A stretch of DNA of 64,000 bases, taken from assembly GCF_002982075.1 (NCBI RefSeq), contig NZ_PUEJ01000001.1:558001-622000 (forward strand). Reading direction: 5' to 3'. The position numbers and the translations under genes are program-made. Position 1 is the stretch's first letter, and each line of letters begins with the position of its first letter. Of the stretch, positions 19,338 to 28,285 are shown in pieces. Under the pieces are notes generated by a model. That model was not told where the DNA came from. It did no database searches and worked only from the letters and a program-made list of their open reading frames with translations. This stretch comes from Labrys okinawensis. Its GTDB lineage: Bacteria; Pseudomonadota; Alphaproteobacteria; Rhizobiales; Labraceae.

Positions 19338-20744
19338 ATGTTTCTGTCGATTTTCGACATCTTCAAGATCGGGATCGGCCCCTCCTCGTCCCACACCATG
19401 GGGCCGATGGTGGCGGCGGCTCGCTTCCTGGACGAATTGAGGACCCTGGCGGGGTGCGAGCCCGCCATGTCGGAGCTGCGGCTCAAGGTCAGCCTGCATG
19501 GCTCGCTGGCCTTTACCGGCCATGGCCATGCCACGGACCGTGCCGTCATCCTCGGGCTGATGGGCTTCCTGCCCGCCACCATCGACCCGGACCTGGCGCA
19601 GGAAAAGGAGGCCGAACTCCGCCAGGCGGGCATGATCAGGCTCCCTGGCCTGCCGCCGCTCGCCTTTACCCCCGACACCGACCTCGTTTTCGACTATGGC
19701 CCGCCGCTGCCCGGCCACGCAAATGGCCTCGTCATGACGGCCATGACTGTGGAGGGCACGGCGCTTCTCAGCCGGACCTATTATTCGATCGGCGGCGGCT
19801 TCGTGCTGTCGGCCGAGGAGCTCGAAGCCCAGCGCAGCAGGGATGCATCCCCGTCCGACGAACCGGGTGCGCTCGGCTTTCCCTATCCCTTCAGCACCGC
19901 CGCCGAAATGCTGGCGATGGGGGCTTCCTCCAATCTCAGCATCGCCGAGATGAAGCGGGCCAATGAGCATCTCGTCTATGGTGACACGCTCGACGACAGG
20001 CTCGATACGATCTGGGCAGCCATGGAGGGCTGCATCGACCGCGGCTTGCGGCAGGACGGCATCCTGCCGGGCGGCCTGTCGGTGCGGCGCCGTGCGCGCA
20101 TCATTCACCAGCAGCTTCTGGCCGAACAGGGCCGCAATCTCGAACAGCCCCATGTCGTCAACGATTGGATCTCGATCTATGCCATGGCGGTCAACGAGGA
20201 GAACGCCGCCGGCGGACGCGTCGTCACCTCGCCCACCAACGGGGCAGCCGGGGTGGTACCGGCCGTGATCCGCTATTATCGCGACCATTGCCGCGGCTCG
20301 ACCCACGAGGGCATCCGCGATTTCCTGCTGGTCGCCGCCGCCATCGGCGGCATCATTAAATATAACGCCTCGATTTCGGGCGCTGAAGTCGGGTGCCAGG
20401 GCGAGGTCGGATCGGCGTCGGCCATGGCGGCGGCCGGGCTTTGCGCCGCACTCGGCGGCTCCAACGAGCAGGTCGAGAACGCGGCCGAAATCGCGCTGGA
20501 GCATCACCTGGGCATGACCTGCGATCCGGCCAAGGGCCTGGTGCAGGTCCCCTGCATCGAGCGCAACGGGCTCGGCGCGATCAAGGCGGTGAGCGCCGCC
20601 AGCCTCGCCCTGCGCGGTGACGGCAAGCATTTCATGCCGCTCGACAATTGCATCGAGACGATGCGCCAGACCGGCATCGACATGAACCTCAAATACAAGG
20701 AGACCTCGACCGGCGGGCTTGCCGTGAACCTTCCGGAATGCTGA
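19338..20744 (+). CDS. sdaA: L-serine ammonia-lyase, single-chain iron-sulfur type
   Basis: 468 residues from ATG 19338; 15 extra in-frame upstream codons overlap the intergenic hairpin and are not likely translated. It converts L-serine to pyruvate and ammonia using a 4Fe-4S cluster. The beta domain opens with [19 protein letters not shown]. The alpha domain contains [17 protein letters not shown] and [16 protein letters not shown], which supply cluster cysteines. Linked to gcvTHP it completes a route from glycine through serine to pyruvate, as seen in betaine-degrading bacteria. Confidence 0.96.
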   Translation: MFLSIFDIFKIGIGPSSSHTMGPMVAAARFLDELRTLAGCEPAMSELRLKVSLHGSLAFTGHGHATDRAVILGLMGFLPATIDPDLAQEKEAELRQAGMIRLPGLPPLAFTPDTDLVFDYGPPLPGHANGLVMTAMTVEGTALLSRTYYSIGGGFVLSAEELEAQRSRDASPSDEPGALGFPYPFSTAAEMLAMGASSNLSIAEMKRANEHLVYGDTLDDRLDTIWAAMEGCIDRGLRQDGILPGGLSVRRRARIIHQQLLAEQGRNLEQPHVVNDWISIYAMAVNEENAAGGRVVTSPTNGAAGVVPAVIRYYRDHCRGSTHEGIRDFLLVAAAIGGIIKYNASISGAEVGCQGEVGSASAMAAAGLCAALGGSNEQVENAAEIALEHHLGMTCDPAKGLVQVPCIERNGLGAIKAVSAASLALRGDGKHFMPLDNCIETMRQTGIDMNLKYKETSTGGLAVNLPEC

Positions 20745-20860
20745 GAGCCGACGGGACGAGGTGCGATCGGAACGAGGCGTCGCTCGCCATGCGCCACTCC
20801 GCCGCCGTCGTGGGCTTGCGGCTTTCTCCATCCTGACGGCAAGAGCTTTCGCCGGTCGCC

Positions 20861-21241
20861 TCAGCCATATTGCGCCAGACCGTGGCCGAGGGACCAGTTC
20901 ACCTTGGGGACCTCGACAAGGCTGACGAAGACGTCTTCGGGCCGGATGCCGGGACTTTCGGCAAGGCGCTCCGCGATCCGGCGGAACAGCGCCCTTTTCT
21001 GCGCCTCGCTGCGCGTATTGCTGACGGTGAGCTGGATCAGCACGAGGTCGTCGCTGCGGGCAATGTCGAGATAGCGCGAGCCGTAGCGGAAATTGTCGGC
21101 GTCGTGCTCGCTGATGGTCATGAACTGGTCGTCCTCGGGCACATCGAAAGTCTCGCGCATGGCCTGGTAGAGGCCATCGAAGATCGCCTGGCGATAGGCT
21201 TGCGGCTTTCCGGCACGCATCGCGATGTGTGTGAGCGGCAT
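20861..21241 (-). CDS. Tautomerase family protein
   Basis: 126 residues beginning MPLTHIAMRAGK. After removal of Met, Pro1 would be the catalytic base, as in 4-oxalocrotonate tautomerase and related enzymes. The single chain has two beta-alpha-beta units (one ending near FDVPEDDQFMTI, the second with VLIQLTVSNTRS and EDVFVSLVEVPKVNWSLGHG), the pattern of the longer YusQ/MSAD-like tautomerases. The substrate is unknown. It diverges from a LysR gene, which likely controls it. Confidence 0.88.
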   Translation of the reverse strand: MPLTHIAMRAGKPQAYRQAIFDGLYQAMRETFDVPEDDQFMTISEHDADNFRYGSRYLDIARSDDLVLIQLTVSNTRSEAQKRALFRRIAERLAESPGIRPEDVFVSLVEVPKVNWSLGHGLAQYG

Positions 21242-21294
21242 GGAGTTTCTCCTCTATGGTCCGAACCGAGCCTAGATGCCGCTCCTTCATTTTG

Positions 21295-21309
21295 ATATTC
21301 TATGAATAT
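21295..21309. promoter_or_regulatory. LysR-type T-N11-A site, ATATTC-TAT-GAATAT
   Basis: A perfect 6+6 inverted repeat with a 3-base centre lies between the divergent tautomerase and LysR genes, and contains T-N11-A (21296 and 21308). This is the textbook layout for a LysR operator controlling the divergent gene. Confidence 0.65.
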
Positions 21310-21327
21310 GGATATCAGTAATAAGCA

Positions 21328-22191
21328 ATGGAAATGATGGAGCGACCGCTCGATCTCGATGCCGTCAGGGCTTTTGTACATATCGCCGACCTCGACAGCT
21401 TCACGCGCGCTGCCGAGGCCCTGCAGACGACGCAGGCCGCCGTCAGCCTGAAGTTGAAGCGGCTGGAAGAAAGGCTCGGCTGCCGCCTCGTCGAGCGTAC
21501 CCCCCGCTATGTGCAGCTTTCGCCCCAGGGCGCTGCCTTTCTCGAACCGGCCAGAGAACTCCTGGCGGGACACGAGCGGGCGCTCGCCGTCTTTGCGACC
21601 ACGCGCCAGCGCCTTACCATCGGCCTCAGCGATCATGTCGCCGGGCCTGACCTGCCGGCGCTGATCTCCCGCATGAACGCCCAGGATCCGCAACTCCTGA
21701 TCGAGATCCGCATCGCTTCCTCGGGAGACCTTTTGCAGAGTTTCGACCGGCGCGAGCTCGACACCGTGATCGTGCGCCTGCATGCCGGGCGAAGCGACGG
21801 CGAGGTGATCGCCGAGGAAAGATTCGGCTGGTTCGCCGCACCCGACTGGCAGAAGCGTTCGGATGAGCCGCTGCCTTTGGCGACCATGGCCGAGCCCTGC
21901 GGCGTACGCGCGATGGCAGGCCGGCTGCTCGATGAAGCCGGCCTGCCATGGCGCGAGAGCTTCGTCGGCGGCGGGGTCGCGGCGGTGACGGCAGCCGTGA
22001 TGGCCGGGCTCGGTGTCGCTGCCCTGGCACCGCGCATGCTGCCTTTCGGGGCCGTCGAGGTCGGCGCGAGGCTCGGCTTGCCTGAATTGCCGCGCCTGCC
22101 GGTGCTGCTGCATAGCCGGGTTAGGCAGGAGCGGCCGCGCCAGGCACTCGCCGCACTCGCGGCCGCTTTCCGCGGAGCGGTGCGAGGATAA
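21328..22191 (+). CDS. LysR family transcriptional regulator (tautomerase locus)
   Basis: 287 residues. The helix-turn-helix is FTRAAEALQTTQAAVSLKLKRLEERL, followed by the periplasmic-binding-like effector domain from about residue 88 (RLTIGLSDHVAGPDLPALI). The start at 21328 could instead be one of two ATGs within the next 10 bases. It diverges from the tautomerase gene over a T-N11-A palindrome and most likely activates it. The effector is not known. Confidence 0.9.
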   Translation: MEMMERPLDLDAVRAFVHIADLDSFTRAAEALQTTQAAVSLKLKRLEERLGCRLVERTPRYVQLSPQGAAFLEPARELLAGHERALAVFATTRQRLTIGLSDHVAGPDLPALISRMNAQDPQLLIEIRIASSGDLLQSFDRRELDTVIVRLHAGRSDGEVIAEERFGWFAAPDWQKRSDEPLPLATMAEPCGVRAMAGRLLDEAGLPWRESFVGGGVAAVTAAVMAGLGVAALAPRMLPFGAVEVGARLGLPELPRLPVLLHSRVRQERPRQALAALAAAFRGAVRG

Positions 22192-22359
22192 GCGCTCAGA
22201 TCTGATAATTTTGATTAGAAAAGATCTGCAATATATTGAAATTTAATCATTATTATTACTTATTGCGGGGCGCGCCCAACAGCCGCTACCTCTGCCGGCC
22301 CAGGCGCGGCATCGCCTTTCACCCCGAAACGGTTGATCGTCTCAACGGCCGCCTTTATC

Positions 22360-22377
22360 CCTCTTGTCGACAAGAGG
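22360..22377. promoter_or_regulatory. GntR operator 1: perfect 18-bp palindrome
   Basis: CCTCTTGTCGACAAGAGG is fully self-complementary and lies 9 bp upstream of the GntR start, where a bound repressor would stop its own expression. Its core TTGTCGACAA recurs exactly at 23209-23218 ahead of the next gene. FadR/FCD-type GntR sites have the form t-GT-ac-AC-a, which this matches. Confidence 0.75.
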
Positions 22378-22385
22378 ATTCTAAA

Positions 22386-23093
22386 ATGAAGAAGAAAGTG
22401 GCGGGCAGCTCATCCACGGAGCGCAAACGCGGTTCCGGCGTCAAGATGGTGTATGACCTCCTGCGCGATGAAATCCTCGATCTGGTGCTGCCGCCGGGAA
22501 GCCCGATCGACGAGGTCCAGTTGGCGGAACGGTTCAAGATGTCCCGCACGCCGATCCGCGAGGCCCTGGTGCGGCTGGCGGGCGAAGGCCTGATAGACAC
22601 CCTTCCCAATCGCTCGACCATGGTGTCGAGTATCGACTTCCTCAACATGTCGCCTTTCTTCGACGCCTTGGTGCTGATGTACCGGGTGACGACCCGGCTG
22701 GCCGCCGAGCATCACCGCCAGCAGGACCTGGAGGCGATCCATGCCCGCCAGGCTGAATTCGCCGAGGCGGTGCAGGCTCAGGATGCCCTGGCGATGATCG
22801 CCACCAATGCCGCCTTTCATTCGGCCATCGCCGAGGCCGGCCGCAATCCCTATTTTGCCGGCCTGTTCAACCGGCTGCTCGACGAGGGCCGGCGCTTCCT
22901 GCGCCTCTATTACCAATCCTATGACGACCGCCTGCCCCAGCGCTTCGTCGACGAGCACGAAGACATGATCAACGCGATCGTGGCGCGTGACGCCGATCTC
23001 GCCGAACGGCTGGCCAAGGTCCACGCTGAGCAGATTGTCGAACAGATCCGAAAACTTCTGGTACGCGACCGCCGTCTCGACATCACGCTTTGA
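22386..23093 (+). CDS. GntR family regulator, FCD type (hydroxyproline locus)
   Basis: 235 residues from ATG 22386. The winged helix reads VYDLLRDEILDLVLPPGSPIDEVQLAERFKMS, then SRTPIREALVRL; the FCD effector domain follows from about residue 90, with metal-site residues expected around FHSAIAEAGRN and EHEDMINAI. It precedes a DHDPS-like gene of hydroxyproline breakdown. Identical TTGTCGACAA palindromes lie before both genes, so it probably represses itself and the pathway and responds to a hydroxyproline metabolite. Confidence 0.92.
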   Translation: MKKKVAGSSSTERKRGSGVKMVYDLLRDEILDLVLPPGSPIDEVQLAERFKMSRTPIREALVRLAGEGLIDTLPNRSTMVSSIDFLNMSPFFDALVLMYRVTTRLAAEHHRQQDLEAIHARQAEFAEAVQAQDALAMIATNAAFHSAIAEAGRNPYFAGLFNRLLDEGRRFLRLYYQSYDDRLPQRFVDEHEDMINAIVARDADLAERLAKVHAEQIVEQIRKLLVRDRRLDITL

Positions 23094-23208
23094 AACATTT
23101 CCGACGATTTCGAGGCTTGCCAGGAAACGGAAATGTCGATTTGAAACAATATGTTATGGCGAGGACCGCTTCCGTCTCGCCATTCCGGTATCACGGCGTG
23201 CCTATTTC

Positions 23209-23218
23209 TTGTCGACAA
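23209..23218. promoter_or_regulatory. GntR operator 2: TTGTCGACAA
   Basis: This 10-bp perfect palindrome repeats the core of the 18-bp palindrome before the GntR gene and lies about 100 bp ahead of the DHDPS-like gene, in an AT-rich stretch that could hold its promoter. Confidence 0.65.
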
Positions 23219-23316
23219 ATAATATACAAACGCGTATGAAGGTGTCGAAGGCACGCTACCGGCGCCCCGTGACAGTGCGATCGAGCCAATCCGACAGACC
23301 AACAGAGGAGCCCGAG

Positions 23317-24279
23317 ATGAAGGCCAAGATTTTCTCCGGTGTCATTCCCGCGCTGATGACCCCGTGCAAGGCAGACCGCAGCCCGGATTTCGAGGCTCTC
23401 GTGCGCAAGGGCAAGCAACTCATCGGCCAGGGCATGTCGGCCGTGGTCTATTGCGGCTCGATGGGTGACTGGCCGCTTCTGACCGACGCCCAGCGCATGG
23501 AAGGCGTCGAGCGCCTGGTCGAGGCCGGCGTTCCGGTGATCGTCGGCACCGGCGCGGTCAACACCGCGTCGGCCGTGGCGCATGCCGCCCATGCCCAGAA
23601 GGTCGGCGCCCAGGGCCTGATGGTGATCCCGCGCGTATTGTCACGCGGCCCGGTGGTCGCGGCCCAGAAGGAACATTTCAGGGCCATCCTCACCGCCGCG
23701 CCCGACCTGCCGGCCGTGATCTACAACAGCCCCTATTATGGCTTTGCCACCCGCGCCGACCTGTTCTTCGCCCTCCGGGCCGAGCATCCCAACCTGGTCG
23801 GCTTCAAGGAATTCGGCGGCCCGGCCGACATGCGCTATGCGGCCGAGAACATCACCAGCCGTGACGACGGCGTCTCGCTGATGATCGGCGTCGACACCGC
23901 CGTGTTCCACGGCTTCGTCAATTGCGGCGCCACCGGGGCGATCACCGGTATCGGCAACGTCCTGCCCAAGGAAGTGATCCATCTGTGCAAGCTGTCGCAG
24001 GCCGCCGCGGCCGGTGACGTCGATGCTCGCCAGCGCGCCCAGGAATTGGAGCAGGCCCTGGCCGTGCTGTCCTCCTTCGACGAAGGGCCGGACCTCGTCC
24101 TCTTCTTCAAGCACCTGATGGTGTTGAAGGGCGACAAGGAATACGCCCTCAACTTCAACGAGACCGATGTGCTGTCCGACAGCCAGCGTGGCTATGCCGA
24201 GACCCAGCTCAAGCTGTTCGATACCTGGTATGCCCAATGGAGCCGCCTCCCGGGCGCCGTGCAGCAATGCGCCGCCTGA
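23317..24279 (+). CDS. DHDPS/NAL family lyase, probable pyrroline-4-hydroxy-2-carboxylate deaminase
   Basis: 320 residues from ATG 23317 (GAGGAG upstream). It has the aldolase fold of the dihydrodipicolinate synthase family: the Schiff-base lysine in LVGFKEFGG and the catalytic tyrosine in VIYNSPYYG. In hydroxyproline degradation a member of this family deaminates delta1-pyrroline-4-hydroxy-2-carboxylate to 2-oxoglutarate semialdehyde. That role is inferred from the neighbouring epimerase and FAD dehydrogenase; true DapA is normally near 290 residues and biosynthetic. A terminator follows directly. Confidence 0.82.
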   Translation: MKAKIFSGVIPALMTPCKADRSPDFEALVRKGKQLIGQGMSAVVYCGSMGDWPLLTDAQRMEGVERLVEAGVPVIVGTGAVNTASAVAHAAHAQKVGAQGLMVIPRVLSRGPVVAAQKEHFRAILTAAPDLPAVIYNSPYYGFATRADLFFALRAEHPNLVGFKEFGGPADMRYAAENITSRDDGVSLMIGVDTAVFHGFVNCGATGAITGIGNVLPKEVIHLCKLSQAAAAGDVDARQRAQELEQALAVLSSFDEGPDLVLFFKHLMVLKGDKEYALNFNETDVLSDSQRGYAETQLKLFDTWYAQWSRLPGAVQQCAA

Positions 24280-24303
24280 CGGCCTTGTGAGACTGCTTAA
24301 CTG

Positions 24304-24332
24304 AAAGGGCCCTCCTGATCCGGAGGGCCTTT
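24304..24332 (+). terminator. Intrinsic terminator after the DHDPS-like gene
   Basis: GGCCCTCC pairs with GGAGGGCC around a 6-base loop, flanked by AAAG on the left and TTT on the right, then TTTGCATTTCT. It is 25 bp past the stop codon. Confidence 0.75.
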
Positions 24333-24380
24333 GCATTTCTAGGGGTTAGACAGATATGCTGACGCGACTGAAGATGCGTG

Positions 24381-24468
24381 TTCCTGGGACCGCCAGCATC
24401 CTGCTGGCTCTTGGAAACGCCGCGCTTGCCGGGACAAAGAGCCAGCAGGATGCTGGCGGTCCCAGGAA
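24381..24468. repeat. Perfect 32-bp inverted repeat with nested hairpins
   Basis: Positions 24381-24412 and 24437-24468 are exact reverse complements with a 24-base loop. Each arm itself contains a smaller hairpin, GCCAGCA-TCC-TGCTGGC. The element lies between two convergent genes and ends 9 bp from the Ldh-family stop codon, so it could end transcription from both sides. The perfect match over 32 bp suggests recent insertion or active maintenance, as in dispersed palindromic elements. Confidence 0.85.
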
Positions 24469-24477
24469 GAATCTGCC

Positions 24478-25515
24478 TCAATCCACCGCGTCGACACCGA
24501 GGGCCAGCAATCGGTCGAGCTGCGCGACCTCGGCGGCGCTGAGCGCAACGCCTTCCGCCTGCGACTTGGCGCGCGCCGCAAAACGGCGCTGGGATGGCAG
24601 CCTGGCGCCCTGCCCGACGATGGTCTCGAACAGGATCTCGGCACGGGCGAAAGGGTCGCCCGAACGTCCGGCAGCGAACTTCTCGGGTGAGAAGGCAAGG
24701 ACCAACTCGCCATGAGCCGGCGCCAGGGTCGTCGTGCCCAGGGCTTCCAGCGCTTCGGGGCTGGTGAGATCCCCGATCATGATGCCGGCCAGGAGTTCGA
24801 TCATCGTGCCGATCGCCGAACCCTTATGGCCACCGAAGGGCAGCATGGCACCGGCGAGCGCAGCCGAAGGATCCGTCGTCGGCCGTCCATCGGCGTCGAT
24901 CGCCCAGCCCTCGGGCAACGGCTTGCCGGCCCGTCGGTGCAGTTCGATCTCGCCGCGTGCCGCCACGGAAGTGGCGAAGTCGAACACATAGGGCGGCTTG
25001 CCCCGGCGCGGCCAGCCGAAGCCGAAGGGGTTGGTGCCGAGCAAAGGCTTGTTGCCGCCGGTGGGCGCCACGGCCGAATAGCTGGGACACATCACGAGGG
25101 CGGCCAGGCCCTGCTCCGTTACGGCTTCCACTTCGGGCCAGAGCGCCGAGAAATGGGTGCAGTCATTGATCACCAGCGCGGCAAGCCCATAAGTGCGGGC
25201 GCGTTCGACCAGCAGGGGCAGGCCGAGCTCGAAGGCCGGATTGGCGAAGCCGCCCTTCGCATTGACCTTGACGATGGCCGAGGCATTCTGGGGCGGCACT
25301 TCCGGCTCGGCATCGGGGCGGACCTTGCCGGCCTTCACCGTGCGCAACGCACCCTCGATGCGATAGATGCCATGCGATTTGCAGGCGTCGCGCTCACCGG
25401 CGACGATCACGCGCGTCACGGCCCCGGCCTGGGCCGCGTTGAAGCCCGCCTTGCGGAAGATCGCCTCTACCCGCTCGCTCAATTCCCCCGTCGTCAAAAG
25501 ACGGCTGTCTGTCAT
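24478..25515 (-). CDS. Ldh-family oxidoreductase, probable delta1-pyrroline-2-carboxylate reductase
   Basis: 345 residues from the ATG at 25515; the frame is open 55 codons further upstream but that part is not family-like. It has malate/L-lactate dehydrogenase-family features: THFSALWPEVEAVTEQGLA, the catalytic-type NDCTHF segment, GTNPFGFGWPR, and GGHKGSAIGTMIELLAG near the C-terminus. NAD(P)H-dependent members reduce delta1-pyrroline-2-carboxylate to L-proline. That substrate is the product of 3-hydroxyproline dehydration, which two neighbouring genes are predicted to do. Confidence 0.85.
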   Translation of the reverse strand: MTDSRLLTTGELSERVEAIFRKAGFNAAQAGAVTRVIVAGERDACKSHGIYRIEGALRTVKAGKVRPDAEPEVPPQNASAIVKVNAKGGFANPAFELGLPLLVERARTYGLAALVINDCTHFSALWPEVEAVTEQGLAALVMCPSYSAVAPTGGNKPLLGTNPFGFGWPRRGKPPYVFDFATSVAARGEIELHRRAGKPLPEGWAIDADGRPTTDPSAALAGAMLPFGGHKGSAIGTMIELLAGIMIGDLTSPEALEALGTTTLAPAHGELVLAFSPEKFAAGRSGDPFARAEILFETIVGQGARLPSQRRFAARAKSQAEGVALSAAEVAQLDRLLALGVDAVD

Positions 25516-25577
25516 GGCATGCCCTTCCCGATCATTCGCGTGGCTGTTCAATATCACGGCTTGATGATTAAAATACA

Positions 25578-25590
25578 ATGTGTATACATA
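25578..25590. promoter_or_regulatory. GntR-like site upstream of the Ldh-family gene
   Basis: TGTATACA at 25581-25588 is an 8-bp palindrome inside ATGTGTATACATA, 66 bp upstream of the Ldh-family start. Its GT-AT-AC core fits FCD-GntR sites but differs from the TTGTCGACAA motif seen twice nearby, so a different regulator is possible. Confidence 0.35.
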
Positions 25591-25653
25591 AAATCGACAA
25601 GCGCATTCCGAAATTAGCGCGCAACCCAGCGACGGTGTTGGAAGGAATGGCAT

Positions 25654-26027
25654 ATGGGCTTCACTCCCGCAGGCAAGCATCTTGTCGCAGGTGACTGGGT
25701 CGAAGGTGAGGGTTTTCTCGGAGGGCGGCAGCAGCGCGTGGCGATCGCCCCTGCCCTTGCGAAGTCGCGCGAATATATGCTGTTTGACGGGGTGATGTCC
25801 GCGCTCGACCCGATGCTCGTCGGCGACGTGCTCGATACGCTCAAGATGCTGGCCAAGAGGGCATGACGATGATCCGCGTCACCCATGAAATGGGGTTCGC
25901 CCGCGACGTCTCGAACCGGCCGGCCTTTTTCCACCAGGCCGTGATGGCGGAAATCGGCAGGCCGGACCAGCTCTCCGGCGCGCCGTGCAACCCTGAAACC
26001 CCGAAATTCCCGGCGAGCCTGCGATGA
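25654..26027 (+). pseudogene. Scar: aldehyde dehydrogenase N-terminus joined to a broken amino-acid ABC ATPase
   Basis: The frame from 25654 begins MGFTPAGKHLVAGDWVEGEG, which looks like the first 20 residues of a 2-oxoglutarate-semialdehyde-type aldehyde dehydrogenase. It then switches to GGRQQRVAIAPALA and FDGVMSALDPMLVG, the degraded signature and Walker B region of a GlnQ-type ATPase, in which DEPTSALD has become DGVMSALD. The frame stops at 25866. A second frame from 25863 to 26027 carries the rest (MIRVTHEMGFARDVSNR, PDQLSGAP). One missing base near 25857 explains the shift. Neither half can be functional. Confidence 0.8.
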
Positions 26028-27268
26028 CCGCCGATCTCGACGTCATCGTCATCGGCGCCGGCGTGGTGGGCCTGTCCTGCGCCATTGCCGCCAAGGAGCG
26101 CGGTCTGTCGGTCGCGGTGCTGGACCGGGAAGGCCCGGCCGCCGGCGCTTCGGCCGGCAATGCGGGGGCCTTCGCCTTCACCGATATCCTGCCGCTCGCT
26201 TCGCCCGGCATCCTGAAGAAGGCGCCGAAATGGCTGCTGGATCCGCTCGGGCCCCTGACCGTGCCGCCGGCCTATGCGCTGAAGATCGCCCCCTGGATGT
26301 TCCGCTTCTGGCGGGCCTGCTCGGCCGCGCGCGTCGCCCATTCGACTGCCGCCCAGACCGCCCTGATGGATCTGTCCAAGGCGGAGCTCGAGCCTTTTCT
26401 GGCTCGGACCGGCACGCTGGCGATGCTGCGCAAGGAGGGCAATCTTCAGGTCTATGAGGGCAAGGCGGAACTGGATGCCTCGCTGCCCGGCTGGGCTGCG
26501 CGGCAGGCCCACGGCATCGAGTTCCATCATCTCGATGCCGCCGGCATGGCCGAGATCCAGCCCGGGCTGGCACCGCGCTTCACCCATGGCACCTTCACGC
26601 CCGGCTGGTACTCCATCGCCGACCCCAGGCTCTATACCCTGGCCTTGGCCGACCATCTGCGCGCCCATGGCGGGCTGGTCGAGCGGATGGAGGTCAAGGC
26701 ACTGCGGCCCCTCGAAAGCGGCGTCGAGATCATCGGCGCCGACGGCGGCGTGCGGCGGGCCGCCAAGGTGGTGCTCGCGGCGGGCGCCTTCTCGCACCGG
26801 ATCGCCCGGACCATCGGCGAGGCGATCCCGCTGGAAACCGAGCGCGGCTACAACACCACCCTGCCGCCTGGCGCCTTCGATCTGCGCACGCAGATCACCT
26901 TCGGCGGCCATGGCTTCGTGGTCACGCGCCTCTCCACCGGCATCCGCGTCGGCGGTGCCGTGGAACTCGGCGGCCTGGAGCTCAAGCCGAATTTCCGCCG
27001 GTCGGAAGCCATGCTGAAGAAGGCGCAGGCCTTCCTGCCCGCCCTCAAGCCGGAAGGCGGCGTGCAGTGGATGGGCTTCCGTCCCTCCCTGCCCGACAGC
27101 CTGCCTGCCATCGGCCAGGCGCGCGCCACGCAGCGGGTGATCCATGCCTTCGGCCACGGCCATCTCGGCCTGACCCAGTCGGCCGGGACGGCGCGGATCG
27201 TCGCCGATCTCCTGACCGGCCATAAGCCCGCCATCGATATCGCTTCTTTCTCGCCTCAGCGTTTCTGA
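26024..27268 (+). CDS. FAD-dependent D-amino-acid dehydrogenase, probable cis-4-hydroxy-D-proline dehydrogenase
   Basis: 414 residues. The FAD Rossmann motif is VIVIGAGVVGLSCAIAAKERG at residues 5-25, with ASAGNAGAFAF after it and a C-terminal HAFGHGHLGLTQSAGTARIV block, the DadA/DAO-family layout. It most likely oxidises cis-4-hydroxy-D-proline to delta1-pyrroline-4-hydroxy-2-carboxylate, feeding the DHDPS-like deaminase; a D-proline role is possible. Its ATG overlaps the stop of the ABC ATPase remnant (ATGA), and the epimerase gene follows 15 bp later. Confidence 0.88.
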   Translation: MTADLDVIVIGAGVVGLSCAIAAKERGLSVAVLDREGPAAGASAGNAGAFAFTDILPLASPGILKKAPKWLLDPLGPLTVPPAYALKIAPWMFRFWRACSAARVAHSTAAQTALMDLSKAELEPFLARTGTLAMLRKEGNLQVYEGKAELDASLPGWAARQAHGIEFHHLDAAGMAEIQPGLAPRFTHGTFTPGWYSIADPRLYTLALADHLRAHGGLVERMEVKALRPLESGVEIIGADGGVRRAAKVVLAAGAFSHRIARTIGEAIPLETERGYNTTLPPGAFDLRTQITFGGHGFVVTRLSTGIRVGGAVELGGLELKPNFRRSEAMLKKAQAFLPALKPEGGVQWMGFRPSLPDSLPAIGQARATQRVIHAFGHGHLGLTQSAGTARIVADLLTGHKPAIDIASFSPQRF

Positions 27269-27283
27269 CGAAAAGGTCCTGCC

Positions 27284-28285
27284 ATGGCCAACCATACGTT
27301 CTCATGCATTGACGGCCACACTTGCGGCAATCCCGTCCGCCTGGTCTCGGGCGGCGGCCCGCGCCTGGAAGGCGCGACCATGCTGGAAAAGCGCGCCCAT
27401 TTCCTGCGCGAATTCGACTGGATCCGCACCGGCCTTATGTATGAGCCTCGCGGCCACGACATGATGTCGGGTTCGATCCTCTATCCGCCGACCAGGCCCG
27501 ATTGCGACGTCGCCGTGCTGTTCATCGAGACCTCAGGCTGCCTGCCGATGTGCGGCCACGGCACCATCGGCACCATCACCATGGGCATCGAGCACGGGCT
27601 GATCACGCCGCGCGAACCCGGCAGGCTCTCGATCGACGCCCCCGCCGGCAAGGTCGACATCACCTATCGCCAGGAAGGCCGCTTCGTCGAGGAAGTGCGC
27701 CTTACCAACGTGCCCGGTTTCCTCCATGCCGAGGGATTGACGGCCGAGGTCGAGGGCCTGGGTGAGATCGTGGTCGATGTCGCCTATGGCGGCAATTTCT
27801 ACGCCATCGTCGAGCCGCAGAAGAATTTTCGGGACATGGCCGACCATACCGCCGGCGAACTGGTGGGCTGGAGCCCGAAGCTGCGGGCCGCGCTGAACGC
27901 CAAATATGAGTTCGTCCATCCCGAGCACCCGGAGATCCGGGGCCTCAGCCACATCCAGTGGACGGGCAAGCCCACGCAGGAAGGCGCGCATGCCCGCAAT
28001 GCGGTGTTCTACGGCGAGAAGGCGATTGATCGTTCGCCCTGCGGCACCGGCACTTCCGCCCGCATGGCGCAGCTCGCCGCCAAGGGCAAGCTCAAGGTCG
28101 GCGACGAATTCGTGCATGAATCGATCATCGGGTCGCTGTTCAAGGGCCGGGTCGAAGCGGCGACCCGGGTCGCCGGCCGTGACGCGATCATCCCCTCCAT
28201 CGCGGGCTGGGCACGCATGACCGGCATCAACACCATCTTCATCGACGACCGCGACCCCTTCGCGCATGGTTTCGTGGTCAAGTGA
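27284..28285 (+). CDS. 4-hydroxyproline 2-epimerase (proline racemase superfamily)
   Basis: 333 residues. Both catalytic cysteines are present: Cys90 in MCGHGTIG and Cys253 in [12 protein letters not shown]. The Cys/Cys pair marks racemases and epimerases of this superfamily rather than dehydratases. With the FAD dehydrogenase upstream it fits trans-4-hydroxy-L-proline to cis-4-hydroxy-D-proline epimerisation, the first step of the pathway. Proline racemase itself cannot be excluded. It overlaps the next gene if that one starts at GTG 28282. Confidence 0.9.
   Translation: MANHTFSCIDGHTCGNPVRLVSGGGPRLEGATMLEKRAHFLREFDWIRTGLMYEPRGHDMMSGSILYPPTRPDCDVAVLFIETSGCLPMCGHGTIGTITMGIEHGLITPREPGRLSIDAPAGKVDITYRQEGRFVEEVRLTNVPGFLHAEGLTAEVEGLGEIVVDVAYGGNFYAIVEPQKNFRDMADHTAGELVGWSPKLRAALNAKYEFVHPEHPEIRGLSHIQWTGKPTQEGAHARNAVFYGEKAIDRSPCGTGTSARMAQLAAKGKLKVGDEFVHESIIGSLFKGRVEAATRVAGRDAIIPSIAGWARMTGINTIFIDDRDPFAHGFVVK

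Noticed and set aside
19188..21290. 700-codon minus-strand open frame
   Set aside because: It is antisense to sdaA and only its far upstream part overlaps the real tautomerase gene, in another frame.
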